Shown here: positions 15,839 through 23,800 of the stretch, in pieces | Position numbering within the stretch: position 1 is the stretch's first letter | How the letters are laid out: each line of letters begins with the position of its first letter | Origin: an uncultured Lachnospiraceae bacterium | GTDB lineage: Bacteria > Bacillota > Clostridia > Lachnospirales > Lachnospiraceae | Assembly: GCA_947625875.1 (NCBI GenBank) | Contig: CANQQG010000022.1 | Location: forward strand, 1-36,356 | Length of the DNA stretch: 36,356 nt | Reading direction: 5' to 3' | The notes under the pieces: generated by a model | Told to the model about the DNA's origin: nothing | Database searches by the model: none | Seen by the model: the letters and a program-made list of their open reading frames with translations, nothing else | Translations under genes and position numbers: made by a program

Positions 15839-15868
15839 TTGTCAATACACACCTTTTAGTGGTAAATT
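15839..15868 (+). promoter_or_regulatory. probable promoter of the araA operon
   Basis: TTGTCA at 15839-15844 and TAAATT at 15863-15868 are spaced by 18 bp in an AT-rich intergenic region, 53 bp before the araA start. The -10 match is moderate. I see no clear cre site or AraR-type palindrome. Confidence 0.5.
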
Positions 15869-15921
15869 TATATATAAGGAGTACCTATTCATCATTATTA
15901 TTTTATTAGGAGGGCGTCACA

Positions 15922-17418
15922 ATGCAGACAAGAAATTACAAAGTATGGTTTTGTACAGGTTCGCAGGATCTGTATGGGGACGAATGTCTCAGCCATGTAG
16001 CGGCTCATTCCAAAGAAATGGTGGAATATCTGAACAATTCCGGCATTCTTCCGTTTGAAATTGTTTGGAAGCCGACGCTGATCACGAACGAACTGATCAG
16101 GAAGACCTTTAACGAGGCGAATATGGATGACGAGTGCGCAGGCGTTATCACATGGATGCATACATTCTCGCCGGCGAAATCCTGGATCCTCGGCCTGAAG
16201 GAATTAAGGAAGCCATTGTGCCATTTGCATACACAGTACAATCAGGAGATCCCGTATGATACGATCGATATGGATTTCATGAATGAAAACCAGGCGGCGC
16301 ATGGCGACAGGGAATACGGACATATGGTAACGCGCATGGGCATTGAGCGCAAGGTGATCGCGGGTTACTGGAAAGATGAGAAAGTTATCGAAAGGATCGC
16401 CGCATGGATGCGCGTTGCGCTCGGCGTGATCGAGAGCAGCCATGTACGCGTTATGCGCGTTGCGGACAATATGCGCAATGTTGCCGTTACCGAAGGCGAT
16501 AAGGTGGAAGCGCAGCTGAAATTCGGATGGGAAGTAGACGCTTATCCGGTCAACCAGATCGCGGAAGCCGTTGCGGACGTGTCCGAAGCGGATACAAACG
16601 CGCTTGTTGAAGAATACTATGATAAATATGAGATCCTTCTGGAAGGAAGGGACGAAAAAGAGTTTCGGGAACACGTTGCAGTCCAGGCGCAGATCGAGCT
16701 TGGCTTCGAGCGTTTCTTAGAGGAGAAGAATTATCAGGCGATCGTTACGCATTTCGGGGATCTGGGCGCATTAAAGCAGCTTCCGGGCCTTGCGATCCAG
16801 AGGCTGATGGAAAAAGGCTACGGCTTTGGCGCAGAGGGCGACTGGAAAGTTGCGGCGATGGTGCGTATCTTTAAGATCATGACGCAGGGCATGAAGAACG
16901 CAAAAGGAACTTCCATGATGGAAGATTATACGTATAACCTGGTTCCGGGCAAGGAAGGCATTTTACAGTCCCATATGCTGGAAGTGTGCCCGTCTATCGC
17001 GGACGGCCCGATCAGCATTAAGTGCCAGCCGCTGTCCATGGGCGACAGGGAAGATCCGGCGCGCCTTGTGTTTACGTCGAAAGAGGGGCCGGGCGTTGCG
17101 GCGTCTCTGATTGACCTGGGCGACAGGTTCCGCCTGCTCATCAATGATGTAGAATGCAGGAAGACGGAAAAACCGATGCCGAACCTTCCGGTAGGCTCTA
17201 ATTTCTGGACGCCGAAGCCGGACTTCTATACAGGGCTGGAAGCATGGATCCTGGCGGGCGGCGCGCACCATACCGCGTTCACCTATGACCTGACTTCTGA
17301 GCAGATCGGCGACTGGGCGGCCATGATGGGCATTGAGCCGGTATTTATCGGTGAGGGCACGACGATCCTTGGGTTAAAGAGAGATCTGATGCTCGGAAGC
17401 GTTGTATATGGAAAATAA
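15922..17418 (+). CDS. araA: L-arabinose isomerase
   Basis: 498 residues, full length. It converts L-arabinose to L-ribulose with a divalent metal. The active-site residues fall where the E. coli enzyme has them: Glu305 (GAEGDWK), Glu334 (MMEDYTY), His351 (SHMLEVCP) and His450 (GGAHHTAF). The N-terminus begins with KVWFCTGSQDLYG, a family signature. AGGAGGG lies 8 bp before the ATG. It opens an operon of pentose genes (transaldolase, split transketolase, araD, galM). Ribulokinase, the next enzyme in the standard pathway, is not in the window. Confidence 0.97.
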   Translation: MQTRNYKVWFCTGSQDLYGDECLSHVAAHSKEMVEYLNNSGILPFEIVWKPTLITNELIRKTFNEANMDDECAGVITWMHTFSPAKSWILGLKELRKPLCHLHTQYNQEIPYDTIDMDFMNENQAAHGDREYGHMVTRMGIERKVIAGYWKDEKVIERIAAWMRVALGVIESSHVRVMRVADNMRNVAVTEGDKVEAQLKFGWEVDAYPVNQIAEAVADVSEADTNALVEEYYDKYEILLEGRDEKEFREHVAVQAQIELGFERFLEEKNYQAIVTHFGDLGALKQLPGLAIQRLMEKGYGFGAEGDWKVAAMVRIFKIMTQGMKNAKGTSMMEDYTYNLVPGKEGILQSHMLEVCPSIADGPISIKCQPLSMGDREDPARLVFTSKEGPGVAASLIDLGDRFRLLINDVECRKTEKPMPNLPVGSNFWTPKPDFYTGLEAWILAGGAHHTAFTYDLTSEQIGDWAAMMGIEPVFIGEGTTILGLKRDLMLGSVVYGK

Positions 17419-17517
17419 ACCGCGCGGAAAGCGTGGGATACGGCGGCAGCCGAATGGATAACAGGGTAATCATACCGAATAAAAATAAATAAAAATCTGG
17501 AAGGAGAACAAAGCATT

Positions 17518-18159
17518 ATGAAATTTTTCGTGGACACAGCAGAGGTAGAAGAGATCAGGAAAGCAAATGACATGGGGGTTATCTGCGGCGTAACGACCAA
17601 CCCTTCCCTGATTGCAAAATCAGGCAGGGATTTTGGCGAAGTCATCAAAGAGATCACAAGCATTGTTGACGGCCCGATCAGCGGGGAAGTAAAGGCTACG
17701 ACACAGGATGCGGAAGGCATGATCGCAGAGGGCCGCGAGATCGCGAAGATCCATCCGAACATGATCGTAAAGATTCCTATGACGATAGAGGGCTTAAAGG
17801 CGGTAAAGCAGTTATCCTCTGAGGGCATCAAGACAAATGTGACCCTTATCTTTACCGCAAACCAGGCGCTGCTCGCCGCAAGGGCAGGCGCTACGTATGT
17901 ATCTCCGTTCCTCGGCCGTCTGGACGATATTTCCGTACCGGGTGTAGACCTCATCCGTACGATCGCTGAGATCTTTAACATTTATGATATTGAGACAGAA
18001 ATTATCGCGGCATCGATCAGAAATCCGATCCATATCATCGACTGCGCACTGGCGGGCGCTGATATTGCAACGGTTCCATATGCGGTTATTGAAGCGATGA
18101 CAAAGCATCCGCTGACAGACGCCGGCATTGAAAAATTCGTAAAAGACAGCGCGAAATAA
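17518..18159 (+). CDS. fsa: fructose-6-phosphate aldolase / transaldolase-like protein (TalC/FSA type)
   Basis: 213 residues, the length of the small transaldolase subgroup. The Schiff-base lysine is Lys85 in MIVKIPMT, the same number as in E. coli [11 protein letters not shown] at the N-terminus, [32 protein letters not shown] and [12 protein letters not shown] are family signatures. Firmicute members of this size are usually annotated transaldolase; without the residue that separates FSA from transaldolase activity being tested, either is possible. In this operon, beside both transketolase subunits, a transaldolase role in the non-oxidative pentose phosphate pathway is the more sensible reading. 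Confidence 0.92.
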   Translation: MKFFVDTAEVEEIRKANDMGVICGVTTNPSLIAKSGRDFGEVIKEITSIVDGPISGEVKATTQDAEGMIAEGREIAKIHPNMIVKIPMTIEGLKAVKQLSSEGIKTNVTLIFTANQALLAARAGATYVSPFLGRLDDISVPGVDLIRTIAEIFNIYDIETEIIAASIRNPIHIIDCALAGADIATVPYAVIEAMTKHPLTDAGIEKFVKDSAK

Positions 18160-18203
18160 GAAACGTGGGCTGAACTGTTACAAATTTAGAAAGGATTATG
18201 ATT

Positions 18204-19043
18204 ATGACTGATTTAGAACTCCAAAAAAAAGCAGTTGAAGTGCGCAAAGGAGTTGTTACGGGCGTCCATGCCGCAAAGGCGGGACATCCGGGCGGTTCGT
18301 TATCAGCTGCTGACGTATTCACCTATCTGTATTTTGAAGAAATGAACATCGATCCGAAGGATCCGAAAAAACCGGACAGGGACCGTTTTGTATTATCAAA
18401 AGGACATACGGCTCCGGGTTTATATTCCGCGCTGGCAAACAGGGGATTTTTCCCGGTAGAGGATTTAAAGACGCTGCGCCATATCGGCTCCCATTTGCAG
18501 GGGCATCCATGCGTGCAGCACACGCCGGGCATTGACGCATCCTCCGGTTCTCTGGGGCAGGGCATTTCCGTAGCGGTCGGCATGGCGCTTTCTGCAAAAC
18601 TGAGCAACGATAACTACCGCGTTTATACGCTGCTTGGCGACGGTGAGATCCAGGAAGGGCAGGTATGGGAAGCTTCCATGTTTGCGGGACACCGCAAGCT
18701 GGATAACCTGTGCGTGATTGTGGATAACAACGGCCTGCAGATCGACGGCAGGATTGACGACGTATGCTCGCCGTATCCGATCGATGAAAAGTTTAAGGCT
18801 TTCAATTTCCATGTGATCAATGTGGCGGATGGAAATGATATGGCAAGTCTCCGCAAAGCGTTTGATGAGGCAAAGGCTACCAAGGGACAGCCGACAGCGA
18901 TTGTCATGAAGACCGTCAAAGGAAAAGGCGTTTCTTATATGGAAAACCAGGCCGGATGGCATGGGAAAGCGCCGAATGATGAGGAATATGCAATTGCAAT
19001 GGAAGAACTGGAGAAAGCAGGTGAAGCATTATGTCAGAAGTAA
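18204..19043 (+). CDS. tktN: transketolase, N-terminal (thiamine diphosphate-binding) subunit
   Basis: 279 residues from the ATG at 18204, which has GAAAGG 9 bp upstream; the ATG at 18198 is too close to it. This is the first half of transketolase: AGHPGG (His28), SKGHTAPGLY (His68), and the diphosphate/magnesium motif GDGEIQEGQVWEA starting near 145, with NNGLQIDG. In anaerobic Firmicutes transketolase is commonly split, and the next gene encodes the second half. The active site forms between subunits. The stop codon overlaps the start of the next gene by 13 bp, suggesting translational coupling and equal amounts. Confidence 0.95.
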   Translation: MTDLELQKKAVEVRKGVVTGVHAAKAGHPGGSLSAADVFTYLYFEEMNIDPKDPKKPDRDRFVLSKGHTAPGLYSALANRGFFPVEDLKTLRHIGSHLQGHPCVQHTPGIDASSGSLGQGISVAVGMALSAKLSNDNYRVYTLLGDGEIQEGQVWEASMFAGHRKLDNLCVIVDNNGLQIDGRIDDVCSPYPIDEKFKAFNFHVINVADGNDMASLRKAFDEAKATKGQPTAIVMKTVKGKGVSYMENQAGWHGKAPNDEEYAIAMEELEKAGEALCQK

Positions 19044-19969
19044 AAAAGATTGCAACCAGGGACAGCTACGGCAATGCTTTGGTAGAATTGGGAAATGAAG
19101 CAGACAACCTTGTTGTATTGGATGCGGATCTTGCTGCGGCGACAAAGACTGGCGTGTTTAAGAAGGCTTTTCCGGACAGGCATATCGACTGCGGTATCGC
19201 GGAGTGTAATATGATGGGCATCGCGGCGGGCATCGCGGCGACCGGAAAGGTTCCGTTTGTAAGCTCTTTTGCGATGTTTGCAGCCGGACGCGCATTTGAA
19301 CAGGTGCGCAACTCGGTCGGCTATCCGCATTTGAACGTAAAGATCGGCGCGACGCATGCGGGCATTTCCGTAGGGGAGGACGGCGCTTCCCACCAGTGCA
19401 ATGAGGATATTGCCCTGATGCGCGTGATACCGGGCATGACCGTTATCAACCCTTCGGATGACGTAGAGGCAAAAGCGGCGGTAAAAGCGGCTTATGCGAT
19501 GGAAGGGCCGGTTTATCTGCGGTTCGGCCGTCTGGCGGTTCCGGTGATCAATGATAATCCGGATTATAAATTTGAGATTGGCAAAGGCGTTACGTTGAGG
19601 GACGGCAAAGACCTGACGATCGTTGCGACGGGACTTTGTGTATCCGAATCGCTCGCGGCGGCTGAAAAACTGGCGGCGGACGGCGTTGACGCAAGAGTGA
19701 TCAATATCCATACGATCAAGCCGCTGGACGAAGAGTTGATCTTAAAAGCGGCGGAAGAGACCGGAAAGATCGTGACAGTGGAAGAGCATTCTGTGATCGG
19801 CGGCCTGGGCGGCGCGGTAGCGGAAGTCCTCAGCGAGAAATGCCCGACGAAGCTTCTGCGCATCGGTGTGCAGGATACGTTCGGCGAATCCGGCCCGGCA
19901 GTAAAGCTGCTTGAAAAATACGGGCTCGACGCAAACGGCATTTATGAAAAGGTAAAGGCATTTAAGTAA
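19031..19969 (+). CDS. tktC: transketolase, C-terminal (pyrimidine-binding) subunit
   Basis: 312 residues. It carries the pyrimidine-binding domain (about 1-170), with the glutamate that activates the thiamine ring at Glu58 in DCGIAECNMMGIAAG, then the C-terminal transketolase domain (VEEHSVIGGLGGAVAEVL). AGGTGAAGC before the ATG lies inside the tktN coding sequence, and the two genes overlap by 13 bp. Together they transfer two-carbon units between pentose and hexose phosphates, completing the arabinose route with the upstream transaldolase. Confidence 0.95.
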   Translation: MSEVKKIATRDSYGNALVELGNEADNLVVLDADLAAATKTGVFKKAFPDRHIDCGIAECNMMGIAAGIAATGKVPFVSSFAMFAAGRAFEQVRNSVGYPHLNVKIGATHAGISVGEDGASHQCNEDIALMRVIPGMTVINPSDDVEAKAAVKAAYAMEGPVYLRFGRLAVPVINDNPDYKFEIGKGVTLRDGKDLTIVATGLCVSESLAAAEKLAADGVDARVINIHTIKPLDEELILKAAEETGKIVTVEEHSVIGGLGGAVAEVLSEKCPTKLLRIGVQDTFGESGPAVKLLEKYGLDANGIYEKVKAFK

Positions 19970-19983
19970 AAGCATTTACAATA

Positions 19984-20026
19984 GATATAAGGCTGTTACA
20001 TCGTAGAAATGTAACAGCCTTATATC
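19984..20026 (+). repeat. perfect 18-bp hairpin between tktC and araD
   Basis: GATATAAGGCTGTTACAT (19984-20001) is followed by a 7-nt loop and its exact reverse complement (20009-20026). No T-run follows, so it is a weak terminator at best. A stem this long within an operon fits an mRNA-stabilising or processing element for the upstream transketolase message, or a relic of a palindromic element. Confidence 0.8.
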
Positions 20027-20057
20027 AAATATAGAAAACAGGGAGAGGAATTTATTT

Positions 20058-20753
20058 ATGTTAGAGGAATTAAAAAAGCAGGTATATGAAGCGAATATGG
20101 AGCTGCCAAAGCGCGGCCTTGTAACCTATACATGGGGAAATGTCAGCGGCATTGACCGGGAGAGCGGTTATTTTGTCATCAAGCCGAGCGGCGTGGAATA
20201 TGATGAGCTGACGCCGGACGATATGGTCGTTATGGATCTGGATATGAATAAGATCGAGGGAAAATACAAACCATCTTCAGATACGGCGACACACGCAGAG
20301 CTGTATAAAAAATATCCGGAGATCGGCGGCGTCGTTCACACGCATTCCACAACGGCGACCTCATGGGCGCAGGCGGGAAGGAGCATCCCGTTATACGGGA
20401 CGACGCATGCGGACTATTTCCTCGGCTCGATTCCATGCGCAAGGAGCCTGACGCCGGAAGAGATCAATGGCGAGTATGAGAAGAACACAGGGCTTGTCAT
20501 TATTGAGACACTGGAAGAAAAAGGCATTAACCCGATGTATACGCCGGGCATCCTCTGCAAGAACCATGGCCCGTTTACCTGGGGCAAGGACGCGGATCAG
20601 GCGGTTTACAATGCGGTTGTTCTGGAAGAGGTGGCAAAGATGGCGCTGAATACCGAGCTGATCAACCCGAAGGCGGAACCGGCTCCGGACAGCATTAAGG
20701 AAAAACATTTCTACCGGAAGCATGGCGCAAATGCATATTATGGACAGAATTAA
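20058..20753 (+). CDS. araD: L-ribulose-5-phosphate 4-epimerase
   Basis: 231 residues, normal length. It converts L-ribulose-5-phosphate to D-xylulose-5-phosphate by a retro-aldol reaction. The zinc ligands are His94 and His96 (VVHTHS) and His170 (CKNHGPF). The catalytic acid is Asp119 in THADYF, and GNVSG with KPSG forms the phosphate site. GGGAGAGGAA lies 9 bp upstream of the ATG. It completes entry into the pentose phosphate pathway, and its product feeds the transketolase encoded just upstream. Confidence 0.96.
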   Translation: MLEELKKQVYEANMELPKRGLVTYTWGNVSGIDRESGYFVIKPSGVEYDELTPDDMVVMDLDMNKIEGKYKPSSDTATHAELYKKYPEIGGVVHTHSTTATSWAQAGRSIPLYGTTHADYFLGSIPCARSLTPEEINGEYEKNTGLVIIETLEEKGINPMYTPGILCKNHGPFTWGKDADQAVYNAVVLEEVAKMALNTELINPKAEPAPDSIKEKHFYRKHGANAYYGQN

Positions 20754-20783
20754 CTGCCGGGCAGAAGAAAGGCGGAATAAAAC

Positions 20784-21830
20784 ATGAATAAGGAATCATT
20801 TGGGACGAGTAAACAGGGCGAGGCGGTTTCTGTTTATACGCTTACGAATAAAAACGGCGCAAAAGTGCGCGTGACGGACTACGGCGCAACGCTTGTTTCG
20901 ATCATTGTGCCGGACAGGGACGGCAATATGCAGGACGTATTGCTCGGCTACGATAACGTGACGGGATATGAAAACAACACCTGTTATTTTGGCGCGGTGA
21001 TCGGAAGGAACGGGAACCGTATCGCGAACGCAAAAGTAACGATTGACGGCGTGACCTATGATCTGGATCAGAATGACAATGAAAACAACCTGCACTCCGG
21101 CAATAAGGGCGTGGATACAATCGTCTGGGACGTCGCTGCGCAGACGGAGCAGGCGGTTACGTTTCGATGCGTGAGCAAAGATCTGGAGCAGGGATTTCCG
21201 GGAAATATGGATATTGAGGTCGTTTATACGCTGACGGACGACAATGCGGTGGAGATTGCCTATAAAGCGGTCTCTGACAAGGATACGGTTGCAAACTTTA
21301 CAAACCATGCATACTTTAACCTTGCAGGACACGCGTCCGGCTTTGTCGGGGAACAGGAATTGCGGATTGCGGCTTCCAACTTTACGCCGGTGATTGATGC
21401 AAAAGCAATCCCGACCGGTGAGATCGTTCCGGTTGCCGGGACGCCGATGGATTTTACAACGGCAAAGAAGATCGGTCAGGAGATCGATTCGGATGATATT
21501 CAGATCCAGTACGGCGGCGGCTATGACCACAATTATGTGCTGGATAAGAGCGAAAAAGGCGCGTTTGAGCTGATGGCGGAGGCGTATGCGCCGGAGACGG
21601 GGATCGTGATGAAAGCGTATACGGACTGTCCGGGCGTACAGTTCTATTCCGGTAATTTTATTACGGAACAGACAGGCAAGCAGGGTGCGGTCTATCATAA
21701 GCGGGATGGGTTCTGCCTGGAATCCCAGTATTACCCGAACGCTGTGAACGAGCCGAATTTTGACGCGCCGTTTCTCAAAGCGGGAGAGGTCTATACGACA
21801 AAGACGAGCTATCAGTTCGGAATCAGATAG
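20784..21830 (+). CDS. galM: aldose 1-epimerase (mutarotase)
   Basis: 348 residues, normal length. It interconverts alpha and beta anomers of free aldoses. GRNGNRIANAKVTIDG, NLHSGNKG (with a conserved His) and NHAYFNLAGH (catalytic His) are present, and GFCLESQYYPNAVNEPNF contains the catalytic glutamate. There is no signal peptide. As the last gene of the arabinose operon it would supply the anomer used by arabinose isomerase or by transport. A strong terminator follows. Confidence 0.95.
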   Translation: MNKESFGTSKQGEAVSVYTLTNKNGAKVRVTDYGATLVSIIVPDRDGNMQDVLLGYDNVTGYENNTCYFGAVIGRNGNRIANAKVTIDGVTYDLDQNDNENNLHSGNKGVDTIVWDVAAQTEQAVTFRCVSKDLEQGFPGNMDIEVVYTLTDDNAVEIAYKAVSDKDTVANFTNHAYFNLAGHASGFVGEQELRIAASNFTPVIDAKAIPTGEIVPVAGTPMDFTTAKKIGQEIDSDDIQIQYGGGYDHNYVLDKSEKGAFELMAEAYAPETGIVMKAYTDCPGVQFYSGNFITEQTGKQGAVYHKRDGFCLESQYYPNAVNEPNFDAPFLKAGEVYTTKTSYQFGIR

Positions 21831-21862
21831 TCATTCCGGGCTGCCATAAAATATGGAATCTG

Positions 21863-21896
21863 CGGGACTGCCGGTGTGTGGGCAGTCCCGTTTTAT
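21863..21896 (+). terminator. intrinsic terminator of the pentose operon
   Basis: CGGGACTGCC (21863-21872) pairs perfectly with GGCAGTCCCG (21881-21890), with an 8-nt loop, followed by TTTTAT. It starts 32 bp after the galM stop. Confidence 0.92.
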
Positions 21897-21974
21897 ACCC
21901 GTCTGCCAAATGATCTGCAGACAGCGTTCATTTGGCAGATGCGTATATTCTGGAGTATAAAAAGGATGGAAAAA

Positions 21975-23099
21975 ATGTCGTTTCGGAAAAAACGGATCGG
22001 CTGGCTGCTGATTTTTTTAACGCTTATGCTTGCCGCGTGTGGTACGGGGAAGAAAAAGACCGGATATGCCGGGGCGGGGCCGGACGCACAGGCAGATCTG
22101 GAAACCGATGTTTCCACAGAGGCGCTGATCGAGGAACTGATACCGGAGGATGCGATCACCGTAGGTTTTGTGCAGGTGGGTCACGAATCGGACTGGCGCA
22201 TTGCGTCGACCCGATCCTGCCAGGAGGAATTTTCTGAGGAAAACGGATACCGGCTGCTCTTTCTGGATGCGGACAACAGCCCGGCCGCGCAGGTGCGCGC
22301 CGTACGCAATTTTATAAAAGACAAGGTGGATTATATCGTGATCGATCCGATTGTGACGACCGGCTGGACGGCTGTGCTGAAAGAGGCGTACCACGCGGGC
22401 ATCCCGGTCTTTATCATTGACCGGACAGTGGATTGCAGCCCGCGGTATTACCAGGCGTGGATTGGATCGGATTTTGTACAGGAGGGAAGGTGCGCGGGGC
22501 AATGGCTGCAGAACTATCTGTCAAGGCGGGGGCGCGCGAATGAGCCCGTCCATATCGTAACGATAAACGGGACGACCGGCGCGTCGGCGCAGCTTGGCAG
22601 GACGGAGGGTTTTCAGGAGTATGTGGAGCGCAATAAAAACTGGATGCTTTTGGACGAACAGAGCGGGGATTTTACGGAAAGCGGCGGAAAACAGGTCATG
22701 GAGGCATACCTGAAAGCCTACGGGGAACGGATCGACGTCGTCGTCTGCCAGAATGACAATGAGGCGTTTGGCGCGATCGAGGCGTTAAAGGAGGCGGATG
22801 TTTCCTACGGGCGGGACGGGGAGCTGGTCATAATTTCTTTTGACGCTACAAAGGCCGGGCTGAAAGCGGTCTTAGACGGGGAGATCCATGCGGATTTTGA
22901 ATGCAACCCGATGGCCGCGCCTTACGTGGCGCAGGCGATTCGGTCAATGGAACAGGGCGGCGTCCCTGCCGGAAAAAAACAGTATATGGAAGAACAGTGC
23001 TTTACGTGCGAGGAAGCGCCGATGACGCTGTCCGTAAACGGGAAAACGTATGAAATGGTGACGGTTACGGAAGAGGTGATTGAGGAGCGGGCTTATTAA
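21975..23099 (+). CDS. sugar ABC transporter substrate-binding lipoprotein (YtfQ-like)
   Basis: 374 residues from the ATG at 21975, chosen because AAAGGA lies 8 bp upstream; an in-frame ATG at 21966 is too close. The signal peptide has a basic start (RKKR), a hydrophobic core and a lipobox LAAC with Cys22, so it is a membrane lipoprotein. The mature part is a type I periplasmic-binding fold: FVQVGHESDWR, DYIVIDPIVTTGWTAVLKEA, GIPVFIIDRTVD, CQNDNEAFGAIEAL and SFDATKAGLKAVLDGEI. These segments are close to the galactofuranose-binding YtfQ group. No ATPase or permease gene adjoins it. It may serve a distant transporter or a two-component sensor. Arabinofuranose or galactofuranose is a plausible ligand from the position after the arabinose operon, but not proven. 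Confidence 0.85.
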   Translation: MSFRKKRIGWLLIFLTLMLAACGTGKKKTGYAGAGPDAQADLETDVSTEALIEELIPEDAITVGFVQVGHESDWRIASTRSCQEEFSEENGYRLLFLDADNSPAAQVRAVRNFIKDKVDYIVIDPIVTTGWTAVLKEAYHAGIPVFIIDRTVDCSPRYYQAWIGSDFVQEGRCAGQWLQNYLSRRGRANEPVHIVTINGTTGASAQLGRTEGFQEYVERNKNWMLLDEQSGDFTESGGKQVMEAYLKAYGERIDVVVCQNDNEAFGAIEALKEADVSYGRDGELVIISFDATKAGLKAVLDGEIHADFECNPMAAPYVAQAIRSMEQGGVPAGKKQYMEEQCFTCEEAPMTLSVNGKTYEMVTVTEEVIEERAY

Positions 23100-23453
23100 G
23101 ATTCAGGAAATAAAAGTTCTGTAAATCTTAAGAATTCGTTTATTTTTCTTTTAGGGTTTTGACACAGTTCCGACACATTTACCGGATATACTTTATTTAT
23201 CAAATGAAGTTGATGGCAAATAAAGAGCGCTCATAGCCATCGGCTTCGCCTAAAAATTATTCCTTTTATATAGATAAACATTTTCATAACTAAACTCCTC
23301 GGAAAGGCAGCCCGCGTATGCGGGCTGTTTTTCTTTGTATTTATTCCGTATGCCGGAATGGCTGAATGAGGCTGTTATGGGGCGGAGAGTGGATTTTTCC
23401 GGGCGCGTTGATGGCGAGATGGAATATTATCCGAAAAAAAGAGTAAAAAAAGA
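23100..23453 (+). other. long non-coding interval with a possible short transcript
   Basis: No credible gene. TTGACA at 23159-23164 and TATACT at 23187-23192 are 22 bp apart, too far for a standard promoter. TTTATTTATCAAA at 23192-23204 weakly resembles the FabT box. About 110 bp further on is a strong terminator, so a short RNA of about 130 nt could be made. An ATGGC/GCCAT stem-like segment (about 23210-23240) is the only other structure I see. Confidence 0.35.
23308..23332 (+). terminator. strong intrinsic terminator upstream of the fab operon
   Basis: CAGCCCGC (23308-23315), loop GTAT, GCGGGCTG (23320-23327), then TTTTT. It is 209 bp after the lipoprotein gene and insulates the acpP promoter from upstream transcription. 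Confidence 0.92.
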
Positions 23454-23482
23454 TTGACAAAGTATGGAAGGCGTATTATGAT
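23454..23482 (+). promoter_or_regulatory. promoter of the fatty-acid synthesis operon
   Basis: TTGACA at 23454-23459, a 17-bp spacer and TATGAT at 23477-23482. Transcription would start near 23489, within the operator array that follows. Confidence 0.9.
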
Positions 23483-23484
23483 AC

Positions 23485-23545
23485 TTCCAACATCAAATTA
23501 TTTGACATTCAAACTATTTGAAATCCAAACTATTTAAAATGCAAA
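23485..23545 (+). promoter_or_regulatory. tandem FabT-like operator array, 16-bp period
   Basis: Boxes of the form TTTGAnnnTCAAA repeat every 16 bp: TTTGACATTCAAA at 23501-23513 (perfect arms), TTTGAAATCCAAA at 23517-23529, TTTAAAATGCAAA at 23533-23545, and a half-degenerate TTCCAACATCAAA at 23485-23497. The perfect arms match the streptococcal FabT box TTTGATTATCAAA. They start at the -10 and reach to 13 bp before acpP, a position suited to repression. The MarR-type gene at the end of the operon is the likely ligand-responsive regulator. Confidence 0.78.
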
Positions 23546-23557
23546 AAGGAGATTAAA

Positions 23558-23788
23558 ATGTTAGAGAAAATCGCAGAAATCGTAAAGGAACAGTTAAACG
23601 TAGACAGTGAGATTACGGAGGCCACTTCTTTTAAGGACGATCTGGGCGCGGATTCGCTGGATATCTTTGAGCTGGTCATGAGCCTGGAGGAAGAATTTGG
23701 CATTGAGATCCCGTCCGAGGATCTGGAAAACGTAAGTACAGTCGGTGATGTCATCGAATATCTGAAATCACATGGCGTTGCAGAGTAA
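23558..23788 (+). CDS. acpP: acyl carrier protein
   Basis: 76 residues, acidic and four-helical, the standard size. The phosphopantetheine serine is Ser33 in [11 protein letters not shown], at the start of helix 2. AAAAGGAG precedes the ATG. As the first gene of the operon it lies 13 bp after the last FabT-like box and 12 bp before fabK. It carries growing acyl chains between all the enzymes encoded downstream. Confidence 0.97.
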   Translation: MLEKIAEIVKEQLNVDSEITEATSFKDDLGADSLDIFELVMSLEEEFGIEIPSEDLENVSTVGDVIEYLKSHGVAE

Positions 23789-23800
23789 GGCGGGGAGAGC

